Below, one piece after another: positions 48,890-60,959 of a stretch of 64,000 bases of DNA. The DNA is from Lanius collurio. Its lineage: Eukaryota > Chordata > Aves > Passeriformes > Laniidae. Where the stretch lies: positions 26,905,304 through 26,969,303 of the forward strand of contig JACBWW010000002.1 in assembly GCA_020086605.1 (NCBI GenBank), in the 5' to 3' direction. Numbering within the stretch: position 1 is the first letter of the stretch; each line of letters opens with the position of its first letter. Below the pieces are notes generated by a model, which did no database searches, was not told where the DNA came from, and worked only from the letters and a program-made list of their open reading frames with translations. A program made the position numbers and the translations under genes.

Positions 48890-51800
48890 TCTGTGCCTAC
48901 TAGTAATAACCAGCAATGACAGTTCAGAAACCCACTCAGAGAAATTTAAAGCTTTGTGAAACCTGTTCTAACTTAAAAAGGCCTTGTAAAAGCCCTTTTT
49001 TTTAGCAGAAAATACCTGATTTTGAAGAACTCAGGTTTTTTTGGTTTTTTTTTTTTGGCCTTTGGTAGGCTTGGGAGGAGTTGACTTCAGTGCTCTGTTT
49101 CCTGGTGTGTTTAAGATGCGTCAGGAGGAAAAGCAGAATCTCCTGAAAAATCTTCACTCAAGACTATTAATTAATTATTTAAGCTTTACCACACATTTTA
49201 TTCTCATTTAAATATACATTTGATTGTAGCATATTGGGACAAAATGTCTGGTTTAGACAATACTGAATATTCAGTCATGTTCACTTTTCTGGACGCTTTT
49301 TCTGTGCATAGAATGACTGAGCTTTGACCGTTCTTTTGGTGCAGGAAATCCAGCCAGGGGACACGATTCCCATTTTAAAATTTTGGCATTTTAGAGAAAT
49401 GTTCAATGTATGAAAATGTTGATTTAAAATATTCCTCTGTTTTTCTGTTCTCATGTTGTTCACAAAAGAGCTTTATGTATTTTGTTTCCCTTAAATACTG
49501 CCTAAAAAGTTCTTTCCAAGTACTATCTACTGAGTTTGTAGTTTTTCAGTTTAAAGGTTTGACATTAAAATGGCACAATAGGTCTTCCACTGCTTTGTGT
49601 TTAGATCAGCAGAAGGAAGCAGAGGCAGAAACAGCATCGCACTGCAGGGCAGTGAATGCTTCTGTGGACGTTGGGAGCCACCTTCTGCTTTGAAACCCTT
49701 GTGGCATGGAGTGAGTTGGGTGTAGCTGCTCCAGCCTTTGTCAGTTTGGCTGTATTTGTTTATTTTGAAGATCACTACTTGAGTGGCTTTGATCCAGTGT
49801 TATTAAAGCTGGACTTCTATTTCAGTGCAGTTCTCATTTCTCAGTGCCTTCAGAAATGTTGAGTTTGCCCTTGCTTTTTTAGACAGCTCTTGCTCTCACT
49901 GGTTCCCAGTCAGGGGCTTGTTGCTGTGTCTGAGGAGTCTTGCATATTGCTTTAGGCTTTACTTGGGAATTTTGGATTGATATGTGAAGTAGTGAAATGG
50001 GGGGAGAGGGAGGAGGATGTCTGTTTGATACCTGCACACAGTCTCACAACTTCAGCAAGCTGTTTTTGTAGGTGTAGGGTTTTTTCATTTCCTGTTTGTA
50101 GTGTTTCCTTAATTCTCTCAGAAAAAAACCTGCTTTTCTCTGCATCAGAAGAAGCTTGGCTCTGAAATGGCATCAATCACCGTGATTTGCAGTTGCCATT
50201 TCCTCAGGCTGAGTTGTGCTAACATCTGATCCACTCTCAAAAAATTGCCAAAACTGTTGTGTTCCTGGAGAAATATTTAAAATCCCTTCGTCTTCCTACA
50301 TCAATGGCAAACTTCCTGAAAGTAAGCCTTGGAAAGATCTTTATTGTGATCAAATAATGAATTTTGGGGTCCAGTGTAGTGCACATCAGAGCTGTGAGAT
50401 GTTTTGGGTTGGGACCTACAGTGCATCTAGATGGCCTTTTCAATAGATGGTTGCAAAACATGACTTGGAATTAGTCTGTAGGGGTGAAATTACTTTATTC
50501 TCTCAGTAATGCACAATCTATTGTCTCCAAAGCTTTTTTTTTTTTAATTTCAATTTTTTTTCTTACTTGATTTTGCCTAATTCTGCAAACGATTTGTCCG
50601 TACAGAAAACTTCCAGATACCTGACGTCATTTGGAGGTTATCTTTGGCCAGGATTAGCTGAAAACTCAACATTTGTTTCTTCATGTCTTTTCTGGTGCCT
50701 GTTTAGTATGTGCATTCTCTACTGCTGGGTCTGAGGCATCTCTCCCATTGCTTATGCCCCAGGAATGAAAATGCTGTGATGTATATCCAAATTAAGAAAG
50801 CGATTATATCAGTTTGTTTGTTTTCTTGTGGGTTGCAGGAGGGTGTGTTGATAAAGGCTTGGATCTTTCCAGAAAGGGCAGAGAAATGAGGAGAATAATC
50901 ATAGACGGGGAAGAAAATGGTTGCTTTTCAAGTTTGGAATCAACAACTGTTGTGCTATCCTGTTTAGGAGCTGACATGCTGCTCAGTACTGCCCCAGTGC
51001 AGCTGTCAGCCAGGTGCAGCAGTGGGCAGCCTGTTACTGCTACTTCAAAGAGAAGAAATACTGGAGGTGTCTTGTCAAGTGGAGCTCAGTTTGTTGAAAT
51101 TCAGGGGTGAGAATCCTATGCTGAAATCTTTAGGCTGCTAAGGTAAATGTGTCTTTCTGCAAAAAGACCTCCATACCCCCCAGGTTTCTAAGGTGATGTG
51201 TTTGGTTCTTGGTGGATTTAAGAGAAGATAATTTAAATATTTTTTTCAACCCTGTCATCTCAATTGATATAAAAATGTAGTCCCTATAAACACTTCTAGA
51301 TACCTTTTTCAAAGCTTGTGGAGCCCAAGTTATTAATTTCAAACAAATACATTCTAATTCTAGTAGTTGTGTTTAAATCTCATTAAAAGAATTTGCCAGG
51401 GCCTCAAATTCTGCAGTGAGTGAAGCCAGTAATGAAACTTTAGACTTCAGTGATCTAATGCCTGCTCTGTATATGACAAAGACCTAAATGACAAAAAGAA
51501 TAAAACATTGTGTTAAGCATCAAACTAGGAAGTCTATGAACCTAAACTGACTTTTTTTCTCTAGTGAGTTTTTAAAAAGTGAGAGATTACTTTCCTGAGC
51601 CTGTTACCGTGGCTTTACAAGACTGAAAAGAGCAGTGCTCTTGGATGACGTCCCTTTTTTGGTAAAAGATGTTTATTTTTCTGATGAACTCTTGCAGCAG
51701 AAAGTTGAAAATTGCATGTTGGCATGTTACTGCCTGGGCTGCATAGGCTTGTCTGAGCTGCTGATCTGTGTGGGCAGGTAGAGAAAACCATCCCCTGGGA

Positions 51801-52434
51801 TTTGTCGGCTGAGACTTAAATTACTTTTCATTTATCTCCAGAATTGTTATAAGGATTTTGAAGAGTGAGCCTTTAAGCTCAGCTGTGATGAATAAGTGTT
51901 GAACTCATGCGTATTTTTTACTGATTAAAAATTTATTTTTCTTTGTAATCACAGTCCAAAGAGCTGGTGGTACAAATAATCTGTCAGTAAGATATCTGCT
52001 ATGAATGGGTGGTCTGGAAATGCAGACTGGCCTCACAAGTGCTTTCAGAGAGTAAAGCACATTTCTGCATTGTAAGGAACGGTTTTCTGTTCACAGAGCT
52101 GCGATGTAACCAGATGCTGCTTTCAAGCTCTTCTGAGATAAACTGACTTGGTTGTTGTATTTAAGCACATAGCTCTGGTATAGGGGCTCAGCCTTGCATC
52201 CATCAGGTGGGCGGCAGGGCACTGGGATGCATTACTGACAAGTAATGTCCCACGTATCTTCAAGCCGACTTCAAAGCACTGGGCTCATGGGGGAAATAAT
52301 TCCAGTTCAGTGGAAAACAGATGTGTTGTGTGGCAGGTGTAAATCTCTATGAAGATTACGCGCGTATTCATTCATATAAAGAAAAAAACCCCAACCAACC
52401 CACACTCCCGGAAACCAAACAACTTCCCAGGAGC
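48890..52434. other. Intergenic DNA downstream of MEMO1
   Basis: AT-rich, no gene recognised. It contains one exact CRE palindrome (50622-50629), outside any CpG-rich context. Confidence 0.55.
50622..50629. promoter_or_regulatory. Isolated CRE palindrome
   Basis: TGACGTCA in AT-rich intergenic DNA, 3.9 kb past the MEMO1 stop and 1.8 kb before the promoter-like island. An 8-mer with a CpG is rare in such DNA, but function is unknown. Confidence 0.25.
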
Positions 52435-52595
52435 TATAAAAAGGCAGAGCCCCCCCAGTGTGGGTTCGTGCGGGAGCGCGGAGCAGCCGCAGCGGGCCGG
52501 GCCGGGCCGGCCGGCGCTAGGTGTCAGTGTGGGAGCGCGGCCGCTCGGCTCCGAGCGCGGCCCCGGCGCCGCTGGGGCGGGAGGAGCTGCTGCTG
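52435..52595 (+). promoter_or_regulatory. Orphan TATA box with short CpG island, promoter-like
   Basis: TATAAAAA at 52435-52442 is followed, at the classical distance of about 30 bp, by an abrupt CpG-dense block of some 120 bp (about 22 CpGs counted by eye at 52465-52582). This block contains GGGCC repeats (52493-52510) and a direct repeat GTGYGGGAGCGCGG at 52468-52481 and 52527-52540. The flanks on both sides are AT-rich. No protein-coding exon is recognisable in or after it; the ORFs crossing it have no familiar motif. By recalled synteny the next gene right of MEMO1 is SRD5A2, so this could be a distant untranslated first exon, a lncRNA promoter or a CpG-island enhancer. Confidence 0.5.
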
Positions 52596-54394
52596 AGTGT
52601 GGAGTGTCAGATACAGCCTTGCCTCTTCTACTTTGTCCTGAGCTTTTTGGCCATATCCAAAAGCTCTTTTTCCAACAGCCTCTGTGTTTTAAATGCAAAT
52701 CCTTGCTTATAAGTTAGTTTGGAGATTGTCACCTGCTGAGTTACCGCTGTCACAAGCTACAGGAAAAATGGTAACAGCATCTATTATGTACAAATGTTTT
52801 AGCTGACAAAGCTCATAACCAAACACACCAAGACAAGCGATGGCACAGCTCCCACCCTGCCTCTGGGCCCAGGCCTTCCTGCTCTGCTGTAACCAGTCCA
52901 TGTTTTTTGAGTCCTGCTCAAATTACTGCATTTGATCTGTGTGGCATTTCAGGAAGGGTGTTCTTCAGTCCAGGACAGGATGGCAGTCCTGGGTTACTGT
53001 GTGAGGGAAGGATTTCTCCCAAGCTCTGCTGCAAGTGGCATTGCAGTTGGAAAGTGTTCAACACGTGCTCCTGCTGCTGTAAAAGGTGATAGTGAAGGTC
53101 CCGTGGGTTTCGGCAGCATGGGCTCACAGCCATACCCAAGCTGGGACAGCCGATGGGTGCCCACCCTTACACCCCAAGACCTTGGTCCCTGTGTTTGGTG
53201 TAGCCTGGCAAGTGGAGAGTTCCCAGCCGTGGAGAGGGGGGGCACCCATTGAGCTGTGTATCTTTGAGCATCCTACCTCTGCACAGATGTTTATTTTTTC
53301 AAAGCCTGAAAAATACCTCTGTGTCTGGCTGAGCTCTCACTGAAGTCAATGGGAGACATAGCAAACTTCACATTCCGGAGGAGATTTGGAACTGCTTGAG
53401 AAAGTGATGAGGGAGCCAGGCCTCAACTGTCATAACCTAGGGAGGGACTGTGGGAGGAGGGTTCTGGCAGATCATGAAGTGAAACAAAAGCAGAGATGAA
53501 GAACATGCCCTCAAATTGTACCTGGAGATAAATGTCCATGCTTTCTAGCCCTAAGCAGAAGTTTTGTTTATCTGATCTTCAGTTAATTTTACAGGATTAT
53601 TCTGTTCATTATAAAAGGAATAGAAGTCAAGCTGCTGGGGTTTTAAAATTTTTTTAAAACACTGCTAGCTTTTCTTGACATATGAGCCTTTCCATGACTA
53701 GAGTTTCTTTTAAATAACCTCAACTTTATCTGAGAGAGAAATCTCAGGCCAGATCCAGGTTAATTTATACTTAAGCAGCATTCCAGAATGCAGTCAGAAG
53801 GTGAGGGCCTAAAAAGTCATGCTCCAGAAGACAAAAATAGAAAAAAGAGAGCATCCACTTCTTTTTCCCCCAACTGTCTCTAGCTGGAGCAGGGTTGGAC
53901 CAGTGAAGAAATTTTGAAATTCATATTTTTCCGTTTCCATACTGTGTTGCTTTTATCACTGGAGAGCATCTGGACCCTGGCGCTTCCTGGTGTGCTGGAG
54001 TGTGCCATCACTAGTCGTTACCAAGGAGTGCCAGTGAAGGCCTAGCACTGGTGTTGCTCTCCATCCAGGAGCAGGAAGGTGTGTGCTGAAATGGGCACTG
54101 TAGCTACTGTGTCTTTGTTTATAATTTTTGCACGGGTGTAGCTGACAGGCTGCTAAAGATGCCCTTGTCCTGCTGCCTGTTGCTAGTGCAGAGCTGTACC
54201 CTCATAGGAGGAAAGGTAAAAGAGGTAAGGGGCAGTGTCTCTTGGACTCTCCAGCATCTTGCTGTACTGAGAGAAACAAAAACTGAGGGGGAAAGCCCAG
54301 CTTGACCAGGGCCAGAAGGCATGGCTGGCCCTCCATATGTTGGAAGCAGGGCCTTAAGTGGTCCAGGGCATTGCCAAAGCCCAGCATGTTTCAT
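52596..54394. other. Intergenic DNA right of the orphan island
   Basis: Moderately GC-rich to mixed composition, no gene recognised. Carries at 53336-53355 a 20-nt segment matching 42073-42092 at 18 positions. Confidence 0.5.
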
Positions 54395-54850
54395 CTAGGG
54401 AGATTTCACCACACTTCCTGGCAGCCTGTCCCAGCCTTTAGTTGGTCTCACTGGAGAAGGTTTTTCTGTGTCTGGAGACAAAATTTGCCCTGAAATGACT
54501 TTACTGTCCATCACAGTAAATCCTTGTGAAGAGAGTGCCTTCATCATCTCTCAATATCTTAACATTGGAAGGCAGGAATGGAATCCCCCTGAGCCCTCAC
54601 TTCACTGGGCTGAATGAACCCAGTTCCTTCAGCCTTTTTTCATGTGCCAAGGTCTCCCATCCTATAACCATCTTGGGGTATTTCACCCGCCCATCCCCAC
54701 CTCCAAACCTGCTGGACTGGCCCCAGTTTTTTAATGTCCTTCTTGACCATGGGGGCAATACTGGGCATGGTGCCCAGACATGATGTGGGCTAGCTGTAAC
54801 CCTTGACCTGCTGGGTTCAGTCTCACTGATATAGCACAGTTGGGTACTGG
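54395..54850 (-). mobile_element. CR1 LINE, diverged 3' half fragment
   Basis: Reverse-complement CR1 without its 3' tail: CTGGCAGCCTGTCCCAG, then GGAATCCCCCTGAGCC, CTGGGCTGAATGAACCCAG, a CTGCTGGACTGGCCCCAG block, and TCCTTCTTGACCATGGGGGC with CTGGGCATGGTGCCCAGACA. It corresponds to the late ORF2 part and is old by divergence. It accounts for the ORF at 54526-54783. Confidence 0.8.
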
Positions 54851-55110
54851 TGCAGTCACTGCCATGGGGTATTTTTCACCATGAGCTTTCAAAATGCTTT
54901 GCAAGGATGTTTTAGGAGCAGCTTTCAGTTTCTCCAGAGATTTTTCAGAGTACAACAAAGCTGCTTCAGCCCTCCCATCTACAGATCAGAAGAATTAAGT
55001 CTTATTTTAGCTGCCCTCTTCCTTTTGGCATAGCAGACAAATACCTTCTGCAATGTGTAACTCTAGGATGAAATTTACTGGGGGAAAAAGACCCCCTTAA
55101 AGAGTAAGAG

Positions 55111-55120
55111 NNNNNNNNNN
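55111..55120. other. Assembly gap (10 N)
   Basis: Ten unresolved bases, a conventional placeholder; the true missing length may differ. The left flank is A/G-rich (AAAGAGTAAGAG) and the right flank GAGGAGAAAA, so a purine repeat probably broke the assembly. Confidence 0.99.
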
Positions 55121-58100
55121 GAGGAGAAAAAACACAAACAAGAACTCCAGGAGGGAGCCTGGGAATGGCAATGCTCATCATTTGAACAATATTTTTGCTA
55201 ACTTTTATACAGGTTCTTCTTCTCATTTCAAAGGGAAAGACACTTTATTCAGGGCTTCACTCTTTCCTGCAGCAATCCACGCCTTGCTTATGACTTGCCT
55301 ATGGCTTTATGCTGGCTGTACAGTTTCCAGTTCTCCATTTTTTTATGCAGCATCATCCCAGATTAGGGACCCTCAGAAATGTCCCCAAGCTGTAAAAATA
55401 GGTTAATCATCCAATAGTCTCTTGTTTCAAATTCAGTAAAGTATGATACAAGCATTCATAAATGATCATCTTTGAAAAAAAGAGCAGCTTTACATGCAAT
55501 TGTTTGTTCAGGCAATGTACAAAGCAAAAATTTTTTTGAATGCTACATTATTGTTATTTTTTTTTAATACTAGTGGTCTTTTAGTGAGTGTTAATCTCTG
55601 ACAGATGGCTCTGTCCATCTGGCACTACTGAAGAGCATAAAAGTCTAATTTATGTGGAAAATTTATTTAAAATTGTGTATTAATTAGAAACAACTAAAAC
55701 AACTGATCTTTTCATCCTGGGAGAGCATGATGGTGCCAAAGCATCACTAATAAATTCCGCTGCCAAGAAGCGGGAGAGAGTTTGCAGACAGAACTCATGG
55801 AATGAATACTTTTTCTCCTTTCTTAGTTGTGAAATATTTCTAAGGACAAAAAATCCTGTGAACAAAGTGCAATGTCCCTCACAGACAAATTCACACAGGC
55901 CTTGGCTCGTGCTGAAGGAAGGTGTGATATCAGCCTGTTCCTCATTCTCTGGTATGAGGGAGGGCATCCATGGGGGAAAGGCAGACTTGAATATTCTGGA
56001 TTCAGATGTGCCTGGCTCAGTTCAACACCTGAAGGGATGTTGATGAACCACTATTGGTGCTTCTCCCACCAGACAACAACATTACCCTCATCCTGCTTGC
56101 TGAAAAGCAGCTCTTGCTGGCTGCCCCAGCAGTTTGGGGTGCTGAGGATGTTACCAGGAGAAGGCAGTGGGGGAAAGCTGAGCATAATGTCTGCAGCGTG
56201 GGAGAAGAGGAAGGAGGAGGAGATGGGGGTCTTCTAGAAAGTCTGCAGCATGGCTCAAGTAGGGAGGTGGATCCACATGAGACCAGGCTTTATCAGTCTG
56301 GCTGATCATGGAGCAGTGTTACTTGTGCAGGCATCAGCTTCAGAGAAGTTAAAAAGGCAGGAGAGGCCCTACAATTAACAGTTGTGCAGAAACTTGTGAT
56401 AAAATATAGATTTTACTGTCTTCACAGCATGATCCCACTACCATGGTGACCTGTCTGGTGAATACATTTGAATTGTTTTGGACCTTGACTGGCTTGCTGC
56501 ATTGCTCAGGGAATCTGAAAGTTATTTTGATGTGATGTCATACTCAGAGAATAAAGCACACTTTGAACCATGACAAGATAAACATGTATCTGTTATATTT
56601 TCTTCTTTTAGCCTCAGCAACTACTCAGTTTGAAGAGAAATGTCATTCTTAAATTTGTCCTGAAATGAAAAAACATTCTTCTAATGTTGGTTCGGAAAAG
56701 TTCTTTCTGTCTGCAATTGGCAAGATGATTGTCTTACCTTGGATTGTGAAAGGGTTGAGTATTGTTTCACACTGAAGTAAAAATATTATTTCATCCTGAA
56801 GATCAGAACAGATTACTCAGTATTCTTCCAGCAAGCAGATTTATATTTAGAATGACAATACATAAGGTTGTCTTAGCAATGGTAATTTTTTCCTACAAAA
56901 GCTTCTGGAAGTGTTCTGAAAGTAAATCCTTAGACAAGATGCATTGTGTTAAAAAGATGTTTTGTCTTTCGTGACTGCCAGGTCAGCTTAGCCTATTCAA
57001 TCCTTGTGGAAAATTCTTAGGTGATTTATTAAAAAGGAAACTAATCAGAATTATGCTATGCAATAGCAATCTACTGAGATGCATAATTTCAGTAAGCATA
57101 CATTTTTCTGGTGGTGTTATAATCATGAAGTATCTACACCAGCAGCATTGTTTCTATCAAATTTCAATTGGATAGTTTTGAAGGCTCTAAACCACTCTTT
57201 ATTTCCTTTTAGATGCTCTATTATAATTTGCTAGCAGCAAGAGGTACTATCTCCAAAGCCAAGCTTCAGTCTGCCTTGGATGCTGGGAGAAAGCCATCAG
57301 GGTGCTGGTCTGTGAACCTGAGGAGCTGAAAGGGGGTCCATGGTCCACCACACCTTGCCTGCACAACTATCTCTTAACTCCTGAGTGTGTCATGGGACTG
57401 CAGGGCTGCAGCAGTTCATCAGGGCCACTGACATGGCAACCAGAACCTGAAGCTCATACTTGTGATACAGGAGACAGAGGAAATTTCGCACCCTTTAAAG
57501 AGGATTGGAAAACAGGCATACTGTGGGTTAGGGTGCCTCTACAGTCTGCCATCAAGAGACATATTGGGAAAGGTCAAGATCCAGTCCCTTCCTCCAGACT
57601 GTGGTCACCCAAACCTGGGTTCTCTTTTGAGGGTTAGTGCTAACAGGTTGCCTTTCAGAACCAAACAAGTTCTTTGCATCCTTCAAAAACAGGGGAAAAA
57701 AAGGGCATTGGTGGTAATGCTTAAATTTTATATTAGTGGTTTGAACATGTGCTCAGGAAATGTGACACATGCTTTTTAAACTTTTCTCAGCTGGAGGACG
57801 TTCAAACCCACATCAGAGAAAACCAGCAAGAAAGAGCCTGTAGCTGAGATATGAGAGTGCTCTTGGGGCAGAGGGCAGGTCTGCTTACACATTGCACTCT
57901 AGTCTTTGGACAAAAAACAAGAATAATTCTGGGAACGCAGACTGGAGCTTTGCTGGTCTACTGAGTTGTAATTCCTCTATCCTGGTCTCTTCTTCTGTGC
58001 TCTGGAGAGCTGCACTTGTACTGCCTCTGTCCAAGGGTCCTGGCCCTGTGACAATACTTAAAATTATTACCTTGGGATAAAGCTGCTCTGATAGAAACCT

Positions 58101-58896
58101 CACAGAGGCAGGGCACAGGTGATTTGTAACTGAGGGCTGTTTTTTGAGGTTGATCATATGCTCATAGCCTGCACTTTACCTTTATCATCTTTATGATAAA
58201 AGTTACCAGCACTTCACCTCCAGTGAAATACAGGTCCTGAGCTCAGTGTCTCGATTGAAAACCACACGTGGTGGTCACAGCATTGACAGGCTTTCATTCC
58301 CCACACACGGAATTCAAAGCTGACTTGCAGTTCCTCTCTCTAGAAAAACCAGCTCAAAAGGGTTGCAAAGTACCCAGATACTTTAAAAGAGCGTGGCCCT
58401 GTTGGAAAAGGTCCTGTGTGAAAGCTGTGCTGTCAGCTTTCTGCACCTTCCCAAGTGCAAAGACAGCAGAAATCTTGTAGTGGGTACAAACCCCTCTCAG
58501 GGTTTCCCATGGCCCTTGCTGGTCAGGCTGAAAGCCAGACTATCTGTGCTGGTGGGAGAGGCCTGTGCCAATCCCTGGAGAGGCACACATTGCCTGGATG
58601 TAAATAACTGAAGCAGAAGAGAATTAAATCCAACAGCTATTTGGAATGAAATTCACAAACAGATCTGCCCTTCCAGTGCCAAGGGTGTGCTCTGTGGAAT
58701 AGAGACATTTTATTGTAATTATTATGCTACCAGAGGGTCTCTTAGAGCCCTGACTCCCACAGCCCAGGGAACACAGGACAATCCCAGAATTGATTAAAAG
58801 TAGTAATTCAGATTCTAGCTGTCATGAGCTAGAGAGAAGCTTGAAATTGTTACTTGTTTTTTATTAAAGGATTCAAAGAAGCAAAAAGTCATGGTG

Positions 58897-58915
58897 GTTT
58901 TTTTTTTTTTTTTTT
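58897..58915. repeat. Poly(T) run
   Basis: About 19 consecutive T. It could be a reversed poly(A) tail of a minus-strand retrocopy, but no parent sequence is recognisable to its left. Confidence 0.7.
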
Positions 58916-60959
58916 GATAATGTAATAATTTTAAAACTAACCCCTTTATATAAGGAAAGAGCCTGATGTGTGATTTTTGGACATGTGTAGCTGGCAATTC
59001 TGTTAGTGGGACTACCCTGCATTTGCTCTGCCATATGCACATATTAGAAATTCGGACCCTGATGTTCATTTGCCAGCTACCTGGCTGTTTGTATCTGTTC
59101 TGGAGGTGCTGCCCAACATTACTTAGTATTTGCACTGCAGCATCTGATGCTGTCCCTGGTGCCCCTATAGAAAGAAACACTTTTCCAGAGGTAGCATTCA
59201 CAGTCAGGCTTGTCACCAGGGGCTTGACAGCCACAGCACCACAGGGTAGTTTTAAGTTCTGCTGTTTCCTGTAGATGAAGCCTTTTGGAATCAGTGGAAG
59301 AACCGCCCAGAATGAAGTACAGGTAAAGAAGGGCTCCCCAAGAAACAGCTGAACTTCTGCTTTAATTGTTCTGCCATGACAGGAACTACTTCAGATAGAT
59401 TAAGATAACTAGCAGATGAGTGGCACCGCTTGGAAATAATGCTTCTCCCACAAAAGCAGGATTTTTGTGGTATCATTCTGCTTTGCAAGACTTGACATGC
59501 AGACATGGGAAAGCAGTGGGAAAGTTCACACAGCAACCAGAGCTCCATATATAACACACTCTTTCCTCTTACCCCTAATCATAAAAGGAGGAGGCAAGAT
59601 TTGTTTTCTTCTTCCTCCCCTTTTCTTCCTTTTTGCAGAGAAAGCAAGTTGATTGAGCCAGTCTGGTCAAGGAGTAGTTGGAAAAAAAATAAAACAAAAA
59701 TGGGAAAGTTTATAAAAACTGAATGCATGCTTCTTTCCTAGAAGAAAAGAAATGGATTTTTGGAAGATAACCAGTTCTTGACACAGGAAGCTCATTCCCC
59801 AAAGCCAGTACTCAAGCCAAGAGGTCAGGTCTCGTACCTTGCTGTTTGCTATAATGTTTGCATGTTACTAAGCTGGAAGGTTTGTGGTTTATGCTGTGAC
59901 TGTGAGGGAGTGCAAGCTTTCAGCCACACAAACAAATCCTGAGGCTTTAACACAAGTTCAGCTTGTCAGTACAAAGTTACATTTAATTAACCTAGAAACT
60001 GTTACCCAGGAGTTTGTCTGCGCAACAAATGATCAAAGAAGATGTTTCTCCCCCGTTTCATTGGTCTGGTCTGACTCCTTACAAAGGGATGTTTTGCACT
60101 CTGAGCATGGAGGGGGGATGTCCTTCTTTGAAGTTGTTTTCAAGTGCTTTTGGCAAAGGTGGTAAGAAGCGTGATATTTTTAATCTCCTTCTCTTTGCAA
60201 AAAATTTACCATCTGCAGAGGCCAAAACCTTTCCCCTAGAACTGAAGAAGAGTGCAAAAGGCTGCTCCTCCAACAGGTGGTGAACTTCTTCCTGATAATC
60301 CTCCTCTACTTTCACACTGGCTTTTTTAGAAGCCAAGTAAAGGCCCTCTTGTTCAAGCATGGCAAGTGATGGATCAAAGGACATGTTGCCTGATGGGTCT
60401 GCAGTAAGCTGGGACAAGAAACTGGATGAGAGCTGAGCCTAAGACAAATTGTTAAAGTTTTGCTCTTGGCAGCACTTTCAGCCTCAGCCAAACCTGAAAG
60501 GAAGCTAAGCTGGAACTTTATGCGGCTCAGCCCCCTGCTTAACACGCTGTTCCCAAAGTGAAAGGCAGCAGGCTTCAAATGGAACTTTAAAGTGTCACAT
60601 AGTTTTATTGAATTCTGTTTCCTGATCCAGAGGGGAAGGAGCAGCAGCAGGGAGAAAAGGGGAGACCATCCTCTTCAGTGGTGTCACAAACTAATTAAAG
60701 TGGTTAAAGTCACGCTGTATCCATGACCTTAGAGGACCTGCAGCAAAGACACAGCTGGGCATGTGGCTCAGTGGGTAACTATTTACATAGAGCCCCATAC
60801 AAGGGTACATAATGTATTAAATCCAGCCTTCTGGCAGGAACAAAAAAGGCAAACACACACACAGACTCCAAAAAATTGACTTATTTTGTATTTTTAGAAG
60901 AGATTTGTGAAGAAAATTAAGAGGCTGTTTGATAAGGAATTAAAAAGGAACTGAGGACA

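Larger units (their letters stand above)
54851..60959. other. Intergenic DNA, no gene recognised
   Basis: Mixed composition. It contains the 10-N gap (55111-55120) and a T19 run at about 58897-58915. At 59611-59638 a strong acceptor-like pyrimidine tract ends TTTTTGCAG, with no matching exon I can support. The minus-strand ORF at 60079-60417 is discussed as a weak exon candidate. Confidence 0.5.

Noticed and set aside
58815..59234. 139-codon minus-strand ORF
   Set aside because: Contains a poly-Lys from the T19 run and no recognisable domain.
59611..59638. Very strong splice-acceptor-like pyrimidine tract ending TTTTTGCAG
   Set aside because: No conserved exon or donor follows that I can support; such tracts are common in non-coding vertebrate DNA.
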